Part shown: positions 8,451 to 15,801 of the stretch, piece after piece
Layout: every line of letters starts with the position of its first letter
How positions within the stretch are numbered: the first letter of the stretch is position 1
Assembly: GCF_006494715.1 (NCBI RefSeq)
Contig: NZ_CP041151.1
Coordinates: forward strand, 1,984,001 to 2,048,000
Reading direction: 5' to 3'
DNA from: Shewanella sp. SNU WT4
GTDB taxonomy: Bacteria; Pseudomonadota; Gammaproteobacteria; Enterobacterales; Shewanellaceae
DNA: 64,000 bases
The notes under the pieces: model-generated
What the model was told of the DNA's origin: nothing
What the model saw: only the letters and a program-made list of their open reading frames with translations
Databases searched by the model: none
Program-made: the position numbers and the translations under genes

Positions 8451-8914
8451 AGTTTAAAGCTCCATGAACACCCAGTGGTGTCGATATTTGTACAATAAGC
8501 CTTCCTCGTACTGTGAAATTTACGGGTTTGCTAGTTAAAGTTAGTTTTTTAGTTATCAAAAGTCCCTCAGCGATTAACTGAGAAGCATGTCTATTTTAGG
8601 TTTGTTTTATGACCAATAGATGACGCTGAATTAATTTCTTTCTAAGGCGGACAGCTTAAGAGGAAAGAATAGAGGAACTAGAGGTTGAACTGCTACTGAT
8701 GATAGCAAGATATTGAGATATGTCAACAATATCTTTCAAGATGTTAACTGTTGAGGTTGAAATGGCGCTAAAAAGCTCAATTGGCTAGTGGGTAAAGATT
8801 GTCAAGCTAAGTTAATTCCATTGTTATTGTCGGTTTAAGCGTAAAACACACTGAGTTTAGCGCTACACACATAATGCTTTTTAACTAACTATTTGAGCTT
8901 GCCTGATAATTTTT
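8451..8914. other. Intergenic stretch upstream of cheV
   Basis: About 460 bases with no convincing reading frame, RNA gene or repeat. It is AT-rich and holds the presumed promoter of the small minus-strand gene. Confidence 0.4.
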
Positions 8915-8944
8915 TTGACAACTTTTATTATTTTTATGGTTAAT
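8915..8944 (+). promoter_or_regulatory. Candidate sigma-70 promoter of cheV
   Basis: A consensus -35 TTGACA (8915-8920) is followed after 18 bases by GTTAAT (8939-8944), a weak -10. The predicted start would give a leader of about 70 bases. Confidence 0.35.
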
Positions 8945-9020
8945 GGCTATACTTGCAACAAGCAATAAGGACAATTCGGTTCAAACACGTTTGAACCATG
9001 AGACAGCAGGAAAGTCATCT

Positions 9021-9977
9021 ATGGCAAAAGTATTGGAAAGCGTCGATCAACGGACACAGTTGGTGGGTGAGAATCGACTAGAATTACTGCTGTTTCGCAT
9101 CAACTCGATGCAACTTTTTGCAATTAACGTATTTAAAGTTCGAGAAGTCGTTAAGTTACCCCCCTTAAATACCTTACCAGGCAGTCATGCGCATGTGGCT
9201 GGCGTTGCCAATATCCGTGGCGTTTCTATTCCAGTTATTGATTTACGGGCGGCGATAGGTTTTAAACCCATAGAAACCACGGCTGAAAGCAATCTCATCA
9301 TCACTGAATATAACCGTACCATTCAAGGTTTCTTAGTCGGTAAAGTTGAGCATATTGTTAATATGACTTGGAGTGATATTTTACCGCCGCCAAAAACGGC
9401 TGGTGCTAATAATTATCTCACCGCCATTACTCGCCTCGAAGAAAATGATCGCAGTCAGCTAGTCTCCATTATTGATGTAGAGAAGGTTCTAGCCGAAATC
9501 ATTGATTATGATACGAATTTGTCTGCTGGAATTTTGGATGGCGGCTTAGTTAACCATCTGAAAGGCCAGCATATTCTTGTGGTCGATGATTCTGGAACGG
9601 CGCGGCGTCAAGTCAAAGAAACCTTATGTCCGCTCGGCATTGATATTACTGAGGTACAAGATGGCTTGCAGGCATTAGAGTTGCTGCAGTCTTGGACGCG
9701 AGATGGTGTGAATGTGAACCAAAAGCTGTTGATGGTGATTACGGATGCTGAAATGCCAGAAATGGATGGTTATAAGTTAACCGCTGAAATTCGCAGTGAC
9801 GAAAAATTGAAAGACTTGTACGTAGTTCTCAATACTTCGTTAAGTGGCAATTTTAATAATGCTATGGCGGAGAAGGTTGGCTGTAATAAATTTATTTCAA
9901 AATTCCAACCGGATATGTTGGTGAGCCTAGTGCAGGAGCGTCTGCGCGAGAAACTTAAGGCATATTCTAAATGTTAG
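9021..9977 (+). CDS. cheV: Chemotaxis coupling protein CheV (CheW-REC)
   Basis: A 318-residue two-domain protein. The N-terminal CheW-like domain (about 15-165) couples chemoreceptors to the kinase CheA and shows NVFKVREVVKLP and VAGVANIRGVSIPVIDL. The C-terminal receiver domain (about 185-315) begins with the acidic pair in VVDDSGTARRQ and has the phospho-acceptor Asp in VITDAEMPEMDG. The ATG at 9021 has AGGAAAG 6 bases upstream and fits the conserved N-terminus. An in-frame ATG 78 bases earlier has no such support. Its stop overlaps the tail-to-tail stop of the next gene by 4 bases. No other chemotaxis gene is nearby, as is common for cheV paralogues in Shewanella and Vibrio. Confidence 0.92.
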   Translation: MAKVLESVDQRTQLVGENRLELLLFRINSMQLFAINVFKVREVVKLPPLNTLPGSHAHVAGVANIRGVSIPVIDLRAAIGFKPIETTAESNLIITEYNRTIQGFLVGKVEHIVNMTWSDILPPPKTAGANNYLTAITRLEENDRSQLVSIIDVEKVLAEIIDYDTNLSAGILDGGLVNHLKGQHILVVDDSGTARRQVKETLCPLGIDITEVQDGLQALELLQSWTRDGVNVNQKLLMVITDAEMPEMDGYKLTAEIRSDEKLKDLYVVLNTSLSGNFNNAMAEKVGCNKFISKFQPDMLVSLVQERLREKLKAYSKC

Positions 9978-10603
9978 GATTGAAAGTCACTCTGCAGCTC
10001 ATCAATGAGCTGTTTTTTTTGTTGCAAGCTCACGCCGCGATATAATTTAGCAAGCCGAATGGCATAAGCAAATCTAGGTTTTCCAACTATGTCCACTAAG
10101 CTGATAAGGAACGATTCATCGAGAGCATGGCGTTGAGTTTGCTCACTGATGGCCTCGCTAATATGGCTGTATTCAACACCGTTAAAGCTAAATGCCATAG
10201 ATAATGGTGGCGGATAATCAATGCCATCAATCACCACTGGCCAACCTTGCGCGTTGACCCTATCCCTTGCTATTTCAAACATTTGCCATGCACTTTTTTT
10301 AAAACCACCAAAAATATTGTCATCAAAACCACTGTCGGCCAGTTCCTCTTGAGTCCAATTTTCACCTATGGCTAAATGTTTGGCATATTTTTGTCTGAGC
10401 GTGCGTTTTATTTGATCGCGGCAATGCCAAATATCTTCAAAGTAGTGTTTTTTGGCGATAGATAAACATTCTTGGCAGGCTGGAACTAGGGCTTGCGGAT
10501 GCGACATCTGCGGTTTTGCTGTGGCGGGGCATAGCAGGAAATCGCTCATGGGTTCATTACAAAACCAACAGCAATGACGTTTATTAAAAGGAATCGTAAT
10601 CAT
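9974..10603 (-). CDS. Conserved hypothetical protein with N-terminal CXXC pairs
   Basis: A 209-residue protein I cannot name. The first 50 residues contain CCWFC (11-15) and CQEC (43-46), spaced like a zinc-ribbon or treble-clef knuckle. The remainder is mostly helical, charged and soluble, with a basic DQIKRTLRQKYAKHL segment and a C-terminal helical end (KLYRGVSLQQKKQLIDELQ). There is no signal peptide or membrane segment. The layout would suit a nucleic-acid-binding or small regulatory protein, but no catalytic motif supports a function. It is convergent with cheV, overlapping 4 bases at the stops, and followed upstream by a DUF2750 gene on the same strand 45 bases away, so the two may be co-transcribed. 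Confidence 0.75.
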   Translation of the reverse strand: MITIPFNKRHCCWFCNEPMSDFLLCPATAKPQMSHPQALVPACQECLSIAKKHYFEDIWHCRDQIKRTLRQKYAKHLAIGENWTQEELADSGFDDNIFGGFKKSAWQMFEIARDRVNAQGWPVVIDGIDYPPPLSMAFSFNGVEYSHISEAISEQTQRHALDESFLISLVDIVGKPRFAYAIRLAKLYRGVSLQQKKQLIDELQSDFQS

Positions 10604-10647
10604 AAGTGCTAGATAAAACGCCGAGTGTTGCCACTCGGCGATATCAA

Positions 10648-11013
10648 TTACTGCTGCAGCAGCTCAACATCTACCAGATGTTTAGCTAAGACGATAGGAT
10701 CGACTTCAACACAGTCTTGATCGTTTTGCCAATCAATACCAATCACCACACCATCATCATTTAAATCAGAGACCCAAAATTCTAAGTACTCAGATAATGG
10801 GATGGCAACGGCTTTATAGTCAGCCCAATCATCGGTGCAATTGGCTGAAGCTAAGGCTTCAGTTGACCATAATGGCATGGCATCAGTATCTTCAAAATCG
10901 GCAGAATCACATACTACCCAGCCTTCGCCTGTTTCATCTTGCAGGCCCCATAACAATTGATGCTGTTTAACATTATCGATAAAGCTGCTTAATAAAGGAT
11001 CTAATTCAGACAT
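10648..11013 (-). CDS. DUF2750-family protein
   Basis: A 121-residue acidic protein with the pattern of DUF2750: WGLQDETGEGWVVCDS near the start, then MPLWSTEALASA and IPLSEYLEFWVSDL. It is cytosolic with no membrane segment or known catalytic motif; the function of the family is not known. It is the promoter-proximal gene of a likely pair with the CXXC protein, 45 bases downstream. No clear Shine-Dalgarno site precedes the ATG. It is divergent from the lytic transglycosylase gene across about 200 to 300 bases, with no obvious operator. Confidence 0.8.
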   Translation of the reverse strand: MSELDPLLSSFIDNVKQHQLLWGLQDETGEGWVVCDSADFEDTDAMPLWSTEALASANCTDDWADYKAVAIPLSEYLEFWVSDLNDDGVVIGIDWQNDQDCVEVDPIVLAKHLVDVELLQQ

Positions 11014-11310
11014 AAGGAGTACTCAAAAAGACAAAAGATGGCCTATTGTACCACGCTTGCCCCAACAGGCTCTAGCGATTGAGTATTTTTCGTCTTGTTA
11101 GCATGAATTTAATCATTCCCTGATTGTCAGACCCATTAACTTGGGTCAGGATGTGCTAAGTGTAATGATTCTGTAACCTTAGATAACGAGATTAAGGTAC
11201 ATATTTTTGTGCGGTTGACCCTATTATCATTGTCGGTCAGCTTTTATTTTTGCAGTTGCTATTTGAGTACATTCGCTCATGGCAAAGGTCGTTATCAGCA
11301 AGGAGTGAGG

Positions 11311-12606
11311 GTGTTGAAAAGACGTATTTCTATCCTATTACTGGCAGGCTCAGGCATGAGTGCTTGTGCATCATCGGCGTTAGCACCATCTGTGCCAGTC
11401 CCCAATTCGATTAATGAGCCCATCATTAAACAGCAAACCGTTAAGCAGAGCGTTGAACCTACGATTGCGCAAATAGTTGAGCAATCTAAGGCCAACTTCC
11501 CTGAGTGTGTAACTAAACTGCAACAACAAGCGCAAGCACAAGGTATTAACGCCGCCATTATTAAGGCGAGCCTAGCGGATGCGCAGTTTGTTACTAAGGT
11601 GATTGAGCTTGATAGAGCGCAACCTGAATTTAGCCAGACATTCGCGGATTACTATACTAAGCGAGTGACTGATAAGCGCATCGAGCAAGGTCGAGCCTTA
11701 TATAAAGAACACCAAGTGCTATTAAATAAGTTAGCGGCAGAATATGGCGTGCCGCCGCAGTATTTATTGGCATTTTGGGGCCTTGAAACCAATTTTGGTG
11801 GTTACAAAGGTAAAATGCCTGTGATTGATTCATTGGCAACCTTAGCCTGTGAACCCAGACGCAGCACCTATTTTACCCAAGAGCTAATGCAAGCGCTGCG
11901 GATTCAGCAAATTCATGGCATAGATAAGCAAGAGATGGTGGGTTCTTGGGCGGGCGCTATGGGACACACCCAATTTATGCCAAGTGCTTATCTTAATCAT
12001 GCTAAAGATGGCGATGGTGATGGTAAAATCAATCTGTGGCAAAGCACAGATGATGCATTAACCTCTGCTGCCGCTTTCTTACAAGCGTTAGGCTGGCAAA
12101 GAGGCGAACCTTGGGGGCAAGAAGTTAAGCTGCCGGCCAACTTTGACTACGCGTTACTTGGGGCTAAACACAGCCGTGATGTTGCCTTATGGGCAGATTT
12201 AGGCGTCACTCAAGCTAATGGTCAGGTATTAAGCCGTGAGTCTATGCCGGCCGCGGTATATTTACCTGCAGGTTATCAAGGCCCTGCGTTTTTGGCTTAC
12301 CCTAATTTTGAAGTCATTCAGAAATGGAATCGCTCAATATTTTATGCCATTGCTGTCGGTCAGCTCGCTGATAGCATCAATGGTGGCGGTCCATTAGTGG
12401 TGCAGCCGCCTGAGCAAGCGAAATTAACCCGCGCTCAATTACAGGCGATGCAGCAGAAATTGACGGATTTAGGGTATGATGTCGGCAAACCTGATGGTGT
12501 ATTTGGCCCGAGATCGAAAGCAGCATTGCAAGCCTTTCAACTTAAAGCGGGCTTAATTGCTGACGGTTACCCCCATGACACCAGTTTTAAGGCCTTAGGG
12601 CTTTAA
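11311..12606 (+). CDS. Lytic murein transglycosylase (MltB-type, GH103) with peptidoglycan-binding domain
   Basis: This enzyme cleaves the glycan strand of peptidoglycan and forms 1,6-anhydro ends. The SLT_2/MltB catalytic domain contains GLETNFGGYKG with the catalytic Glu, then GSWAGAMGHTQFMPSAY and a DGDGDGKINLW loop. The last about 60 residues form a PG_binding_1 domain (LGYDVGKPDGVFGPRSKAAL). I choose the GTG at 11311: AAGGAG sits 5 bases upstream, and the 431-residue product then opens with a short lipoprotein signal (ILLLAGSGMSAC), placing it in the outer membrane facing the periplasm. A GTG at 11209 would add 34 residues. The slyD-like gene follows 36 bases downstream on the same strand. 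Confidence 0.88.
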   Translation: MLKRRISILLLAGSGMSACASSALAPSVPVPNSINEPIIKQQTVKQSVEPTIAQIVEQSKANFPECVTKLQQQAQAQGINAAIIKASLADAQFVTKVIELDRAQPEFSQTFADYYTKRVTDKRIEQGRALYKEHQVLLNKLAAEYGVPPQYLLAFWGLETNFGGYKGKMPVIDSLATLACEPRRSTYFTQELMQALRIQQIHGIDKQEMVGSWAGAMGHTQFMPSAYLNHAKDGDGDGKINLWQSTDDALTSAAAFLQALGWQRGEPWGQEVKLPANFDYALLGAKHSRDVALWADLGVTQANGQVLSRESMPAAVYLPAGYQGPAFLAYPNFEVIQKWNRSIFYAIAVGQLADSINGGGPLVVQPPEQAKLTRAQLQAMQQKLTDLGYDVGKPDGVFGPRSKAALQAFQLKAGLIADGYPHDTSFKALGL

Positions 12607-12642
12607 GTGGGTATTTTTACTTAGATCAGAATTTAGAGAAGT

Positions 12643-13128
12643 ATGATGACAGTTGCAGATAATCAAGTAGTACGTTTTATTTATCAAATTAGTGATGAGC
12701 AAGGCCAGTTATTAGAAGGCAATCATGATGAAAAGCCGGTGGCCTATTTACATGGTCACGACAACATGATGCCAGGTGTTGAAGCTATGCTTGAAGGCAA
12801 GGCTGCTGGTGAACATGTGTCTGCCATGCTGACTCCAGATCAAACCTTTGGTGAGCGCGTTGATGGCCTTGAGCAACGAGTGCCAATCAAGCACTTAGAA
12901 GGCGCTAAAACTTGGAAAGCTGGCATGCCAGCACTAGTGCATACCGAGCAAGGTCCAAGACAAGTGACAGTACTGAAAGTGGGTAAGTTCATGGCCAATG
13001 TCGATATGAATCACCCGTTAGCAGGCAAAACCTTACAATTTGATATCACTATTCTTGATACTCGTGATGCCACGGATGAAGAAATCGCTCATGGCCATGC
13101 CCATGGTGATGGCGGCCATCAGCACTAA
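12643..13128 (+). CDS. SlyD-like FKBP-type peptidyl-prolyl isomerase
   Basis: A 161-residue cytosolic FKBP of the SlyD type. The split FKBP domain (about 8-75 and 120-150) flanks an inserted IF chaperone flap of about 50 residues. Typical segments are GQLLEGNHDEKPVAYLHGH, MMPGVEAMLEGK and FGERVDG. The last residues are His-rich (HGHAHGDGGHQH), a short version of the metal-binding tail of E. coli SlyD. The family catalyses proline isomerisation, has chaperone activity and supplies nickel to hydrogenase maturation in E. coli. Tandem ATGs open the frame (12643, 12646), with AGAGAAG just upstream. It may be read through from the transglycosylase gene and ends at a strong terminator. Confidence 0.88.
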   Translation: MMTVADNQVVRFIYQISDEQGQLLEGNHDEKPVAYLHGHDNMMPGVEAMLEGKAAGEHVSAMLTPDQTFGERVDGLEQRVPIKHLEGAKTWKAGMPALVHTEQGPRQVTVLKVGKFMANVDMNHPLAGKTLQFDITILDTRDATDEEIAHGHAHGDGGHQH

Positions 13129-13145
13129 TCTCTCTTAAGTGCCAG

Positions 13146-13179
13146 ATGCCCATATAGCTAACTATATGGGCATTTTTTT
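13146..13179 (+). terminator. Strong rho-independent terminator after the slyD-like gene
   Basis: A perfect 12-bp stem (13146-13157 with 13162-13173, CTAA loop) is followed by a run of T residues. Confidence 0.9.
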
Positions 13180-13280
13180 ATGTCGTCTCAATGAATTGTT
13201 TAAGAATGATGCTAATAGCTGTGCGACCTAAGCAGTAGCAATGAGATGGCAAGAGTAAGATAAAAAGTGAGTATCTAGTT

Positions 13281-13508
13281 ATGATCCTGAATATCCCCTT
13301 AGGAAAAATTATCATCACAGCGCATGAAGTGCAGGTACGCCTGACATCGAGCGGCGTTGTGCTGCAAAGCTATTGTGAGGATTTAGTGTTGCTACCAGGG
13401 CCCTTATTGCTCGCGGATGCGGGCGCTGTGCGCTGGAGCTTACCATTAAGCCAAGAGGCCGCCGATGTGATGCTGGATGTCATTGGCCCGCAATTATTAA
13501 AGCGTTAA
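13281..13508 (+). CDS. DUF3389-like small protein
   Basis: A 75-residue protein starting MILNIPLGKIIITAHEVQVRL. It is beta-rich with a helical C-terminal end (EAADVMLDVIGPQLLKR). Length and opening (GKII.TAHEVQVRL) fit the DUF3389 family as I remember it from Shewanella and Vibrio, but I cannot confirm this by search. No catalytic or membrane motif is visible. It sits alone between the slyD terminator and the esterase gene on the same strand, and could share the transcript of the esterase about 90 bases downstream. Function unknown. Confidence 0.65.
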   Translation: MILNIPLGKIIITAHEVQVRLTSSGVVLQSYCEDLVLLPGPLLLADAGAVRWSLPLSQEAADVMLDVIGPQLLKR

Positions 13509-13601
13509 TATTCATAAACTAACCCCCAGTAAGCGCTGCATTCACGCTAATAATTAGGGTATGCTTACGGTTCAATATTTTTCACTCGATGGTATTTGCT
13601 C

Positions 13602-14288
13602 ATGTCTGTTAGTCAATTAACCCCTGCGTTATCTGGAATTGTGGTCGAGCCTGCACAAGCTGCTACCGCTTGCGTGATTTGGTTACATGGTTTAGGTGAT
13701 TCAGCCGACGGATTTGCGCCTATTGTTAAGAGCTTACAATTACCGAAAAACTCATCTATTCGCTTTATTTTCCCCAATGCTCCCGAGCAAGCCGTCACTA
13801 TTAACGCGGGTTATATCATGCGCGCTTGGTATGACATTAAGAGCCTAGACTTACATGATCGCGCCGATATGGCGGGGGTGATGGCATCTGAGCAATTATT
13901 AGATGAGTTAATCGGTCAGCAAATCGCCGCAGGTATTGCTAGCGATAAGATTTTAATTGCCGGTTTTAGTCAAGGCGGGGTGATGGCCTTATTTACAGCG
14001 TTACGCTGTAGCAGCAAACTCGCTGGAATTTTAGCCTTGTCTTGCTATTTACCTGGTGGTGATGAATTGCCACAAGCGTGCTCAAGTGCCAATCAAAACA
14101 CTCCCATTGTTTATCAACACGGTGAGCAAGATGACGTAGTGATCCCTATGGCGGCGGATATGGCGCGTCAAGCCTTAACTGCTGGTGGTTATCCGCTCGA
14201 CTTTAGTTGGTATCCAGTCGGTCACAGCTTATGCGCGCAGCAAATTATGCCCATTCGCGAGTTTATTTTGAATCGGTTAATGGCATAA
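13602..14288 (+). CDS. Carboxylesterase, alpha/beta hydrolase (phospholipase/carboxylesterase family)
   Basis: A 228-residue cytosolic serine hydrolase of the Abhydrolase_2/acyl-protein thioesterase type. The oxyanion strand WLHGLGDSADGF is near residue 32. The nucleophile Ser lies in GFSQGGVMAL (about 125), the acid is Asp in QDDVVIP (about 175), and the His is in VGHSLC (about 208). Relatives hydrolyse short-chain esters or lysophospholipids; the physiological substrate is uncertain. The ATG at 13602 is preferred over a TTG two codons upstream. No strong ribosome site is visible. A short terminator follows the stop. Confidence 0.88.
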   Translation: MSVSQLTPALSGIVVEPAQAATACVIWLHGLGDSADGFAPIVKSLQLPKNSSIRFIFPNAPEQAVTINAGYIMRAWYDIKSLDLHDRADMAGVMASEQLLDELIGQQIAAGIASDKILIAGFSQGGVMALFTALRCSSKLAGILALSCYLPGGDELPQACSSANQNTPIVYQHGEQDDVVIPMAADMARQALTAGGYPLDFSWYPVGHSLCAQQIMPIREFILNRLMA

Positions 14289-14300
14289 ACACAAAAAGAT

Positions 14301-14323
14301 GCCCTGTGATATTAGGGCTTTTT
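14301..14323 (+). terminator. Short terminator after the esterase gene
   Basis: A GCCCT/AGGGC stem with an 8-base loop is followed by five T residues. The stem is short, so it is a modest candidate. Confidence 0.55.
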
Positions 14324-14507
14324 GGGCGTGTATTTAATACATTGATTGATGACGCCTAGTGCCTCGACTGCGAGTCAGGCGCTATGGGCTATTTCTTAGG
14401 TGATGTCAGTTTCTATTATATTTGTGTGAGTGCATGACATCTTTGCAAATCATATCAGTAGGTTATCAATTAAATGTTTAGTCTCTTTTAAAATTTTCAA
14501 TTATGCC

Positions 14508-14535
14508 CTTGAAATCAATATGGCTGACTATATAT
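14508..14535 (+). promoter_or_regulatory. Candidate heat-shock (sigma-32) promoter of the small heat-shock gene
   Basis: CTTGAAA (14508-14514) matches the sigma-32 -35 box. After 13 bases CTATATAT (14528-14535) partly matches the CCCCATNT -10 box. A start just downstream would give a leader of about 150 bases that contains the ROSE-like hairpin. Confidence 0.5.
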
Positions 14536-14668
14536 CTAGGTTATGGATGCTCATGAGAGATCCTATTAGCGACTTAACTAGTAAGTTAGTGGTTAACCTA
14601 TAAGTTAATGATTAAAGCTAGTGAGTCTATTTATATTCGGTGCAACTCTGTTGGCCGAGGTTATTTCA

Positions 14669-14689
14669 CATATTGCTTTCGAGGATATG
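14669..14689 (+). promoter_or_regulatory. ROSE-like RNA thermometer hairpin covering the ribosome site
   Basis: In the mRNA, CAUAUUGCU (14669-14677) folds back on AGGAUAUG (14682-14689) across a UUCG loop. The stem contains the UUGCU motif of ROSE elements, whose G opposes the Shine-Dalgarno AGGA, leaving one unpaired G. The start codon follows at 14693. This is the arrangement that blocks translation of small heat-shock genes at low temperature in other proteobacteria. Confidence 0.7.
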
Positions 14690-14692
14690 ATT

Positions 14693-15139
14693 ATGCGTAA
14701 TTATGATTTATCACCTTTATTCCGTTCCGCCATTGGTTTTGATCGTTTAGCCCGAATGGCTGAACATGCGGCTGCCAATAATGGCAATGCCGGCTACCCA
14801 CCTTATAACATTGAATTACTTGGCGAAAATCGATATCGCATCACAATGGCGGTCGCTGGTTTTGGTATGAGTGATCTTGATATCACGAGCGAAGGCGAAA
14901 AGCTACTGGTTAAAGGTACGCGTCAAGAGCCTAATGGTGAGCGTCAGTATTTGCATCAAGGTATTGCTGAGCGCAGCTTTGAACGTACATTCCAATTGGC
15001 TGATCACGTGACTGTTACTAGCGCCAACTTAGAGCATGGCTTATTAAACATTGATCTGGTGCGTGAAATTCCTGAAGCCATGAAGGCGCGCAAAATCGCT
15101 ATTAACAATCAAGATGTGATTGAGCAAAATACTATTTAA
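14693..15139 (+). CDS. ibpA: Small heat-shock protein, IbpA/Hsp20 family
   Basis: A 148-residue alpha-crystallin-type chaperone that binds unfolding proteins in the cytoplasm and passes them to the DnaK/ClpB system. It starts MRNYDLSPLFRSAIGFDRL like IbpA. The alpha-crystallin domain (about 38-125) shows YPPYNIELLGENRYRITMAVAGF, and ends with the IxI-like region LLNIDLVREIPEAMKAR. The ATG at 14693 has GAGG 8 bases upstream. In-frame codons before it lie in the structured leader. It appears regulated twice: a candidate sigma-32 promoter at 14508-14535 and a ROSE-like hairpin at 14669-14689 that sequesters the ribosome site. Single gene, convergent with ilvIH. Confidence 0.92.
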   Translation: MRNYDLSPLFRSAIGFDRLARMAEHAAANNGNAGYPPYNIELLGENRYRITMAVAGFGMSDLDITSEGEKLLVKGTRQEPNGERQYLHQGIAERSFERTFQLADHVTVTSANLEHGLLNIDLVREIPEAMKARKIAINNQDVIEQNTI

Positions 15140-15167
15140 TCCTAGGGTTGAACTTAGGCTAAATAAT

Positions 15168-15192
15168 AAGGGAAGCATTCGCTTCCCTTTGT
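15168..15192. terminator. Hairpin terminator between the small heat-shock gene and ilvH
   Basis: A perfect 9-bp stem AAGGGAAGC/GCTTCCCTT with an ATTC loop is followed on the plus strand by TTT only. It is probably the end of the heat-shock transcript. Confidence 0.65.
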
Positions 15193-15229
15193 CGTGTTAT
15201 TAATAACTTTATGTCTTTATCTAGATAAA

Positions 15230-15257
15230 TAGCAAATAGCAAATAGCAAATAGCAAA
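15230..15257. repeat. Tandem heptamer repeat, TAGCAAA x4
   Basis: Four perfect head-to-tail copies of a 7-bp unit lie between the heat-shock gene and ilvH. Such arrays commonly vary in copy number by polymerase slippage. Confidence 0.85.
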
Positions 15258-15306
15258 GGGTATAGCCAATAGTATATCCATGTAATAGCTAACTATCGGC
15301 TTGAAC

Positions 15307-15801
15307 TTATGATACTCGCATGGCTTTATCGCCGCGGCATAGCCCAACCACACCAGAGCGCGATACTTCCACGACTTTGGTGGCTTCACTTAAGGTGCGA
15401 ATAAAGGCATCGAGTTTTTCACTGGTGCCAGTGATTTGAATGGTATAAAGCCGCGCATTCACATCGACAATTTGCGCCCGAAAGATATCTGCGGTGCGTT
15501 TTACTTCTTCGCGCTGCTCGCCGTGAGCTTTCACCTTAATTAAGGCTAATTCGCGTTCGATAAAATCACCATCAATACAAGCCACTTTAAGCACATCAAT
15601 CAGTTTATGCAGTTGCTTTTCAATTTGCTCCAGCACTGAGTCATCGGCAACCACAGTAATAGTTAAGCGCGATAATGTGACATCATCTGTGGGGGCAACG
15701 CATAAGGTTTCAATGTTATAGCCGCGCTGGGAGAACAAGCCGACAACGCGCGACAATGCACCCGGTTGGTTTTCTAATAAAATACTGATGATCCGGCGCA
15801 T
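15307..15801 (-). CDS. ilvH: Acetolactate synthase small (regulatory) subunit
   Basis: A 164-residue ACT-domain protein that activates the catalytic subunit and confers valine feedback inhibition. The N-terminal ACT domain is clear ([33 protein letters not shown]), as is the C-terminal ALS_ss_C domain (ITGTSEKLDAFIRTL, ending EVSRSGVVGLCRGD). Its ATG overlaps the ilvI stop by one base (TAATG), so the two are translationally coupled. The length matches E. coli IlvH. A tandem TAGCAAA repeat begins about 50 bases past its stop, with the shared hairpin further on. Confidence 0.96.
   Translation of the reverse strand: MRRIISILLENQPGALSRVVGLFSQRGYNIETLCVAPTDDVTLSRLTITVVADDSVLEQIEKQLHKLIDVLKVACIDGDFIERELALIKVKAHGEQREEVKRTADIFRAQIVDVNARLYTIQITGTSEKLDAFIRTLSEATKVVEVSRSGVVGLCRGDKAMRVS

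Noticed and set aside
15159..15389. 76-codon minus-strand frame overlapping the ilvH end
   Set aside because: It runs through a terminator hairpin and the TAGCAAA array and overlaps ilvH in another frame.
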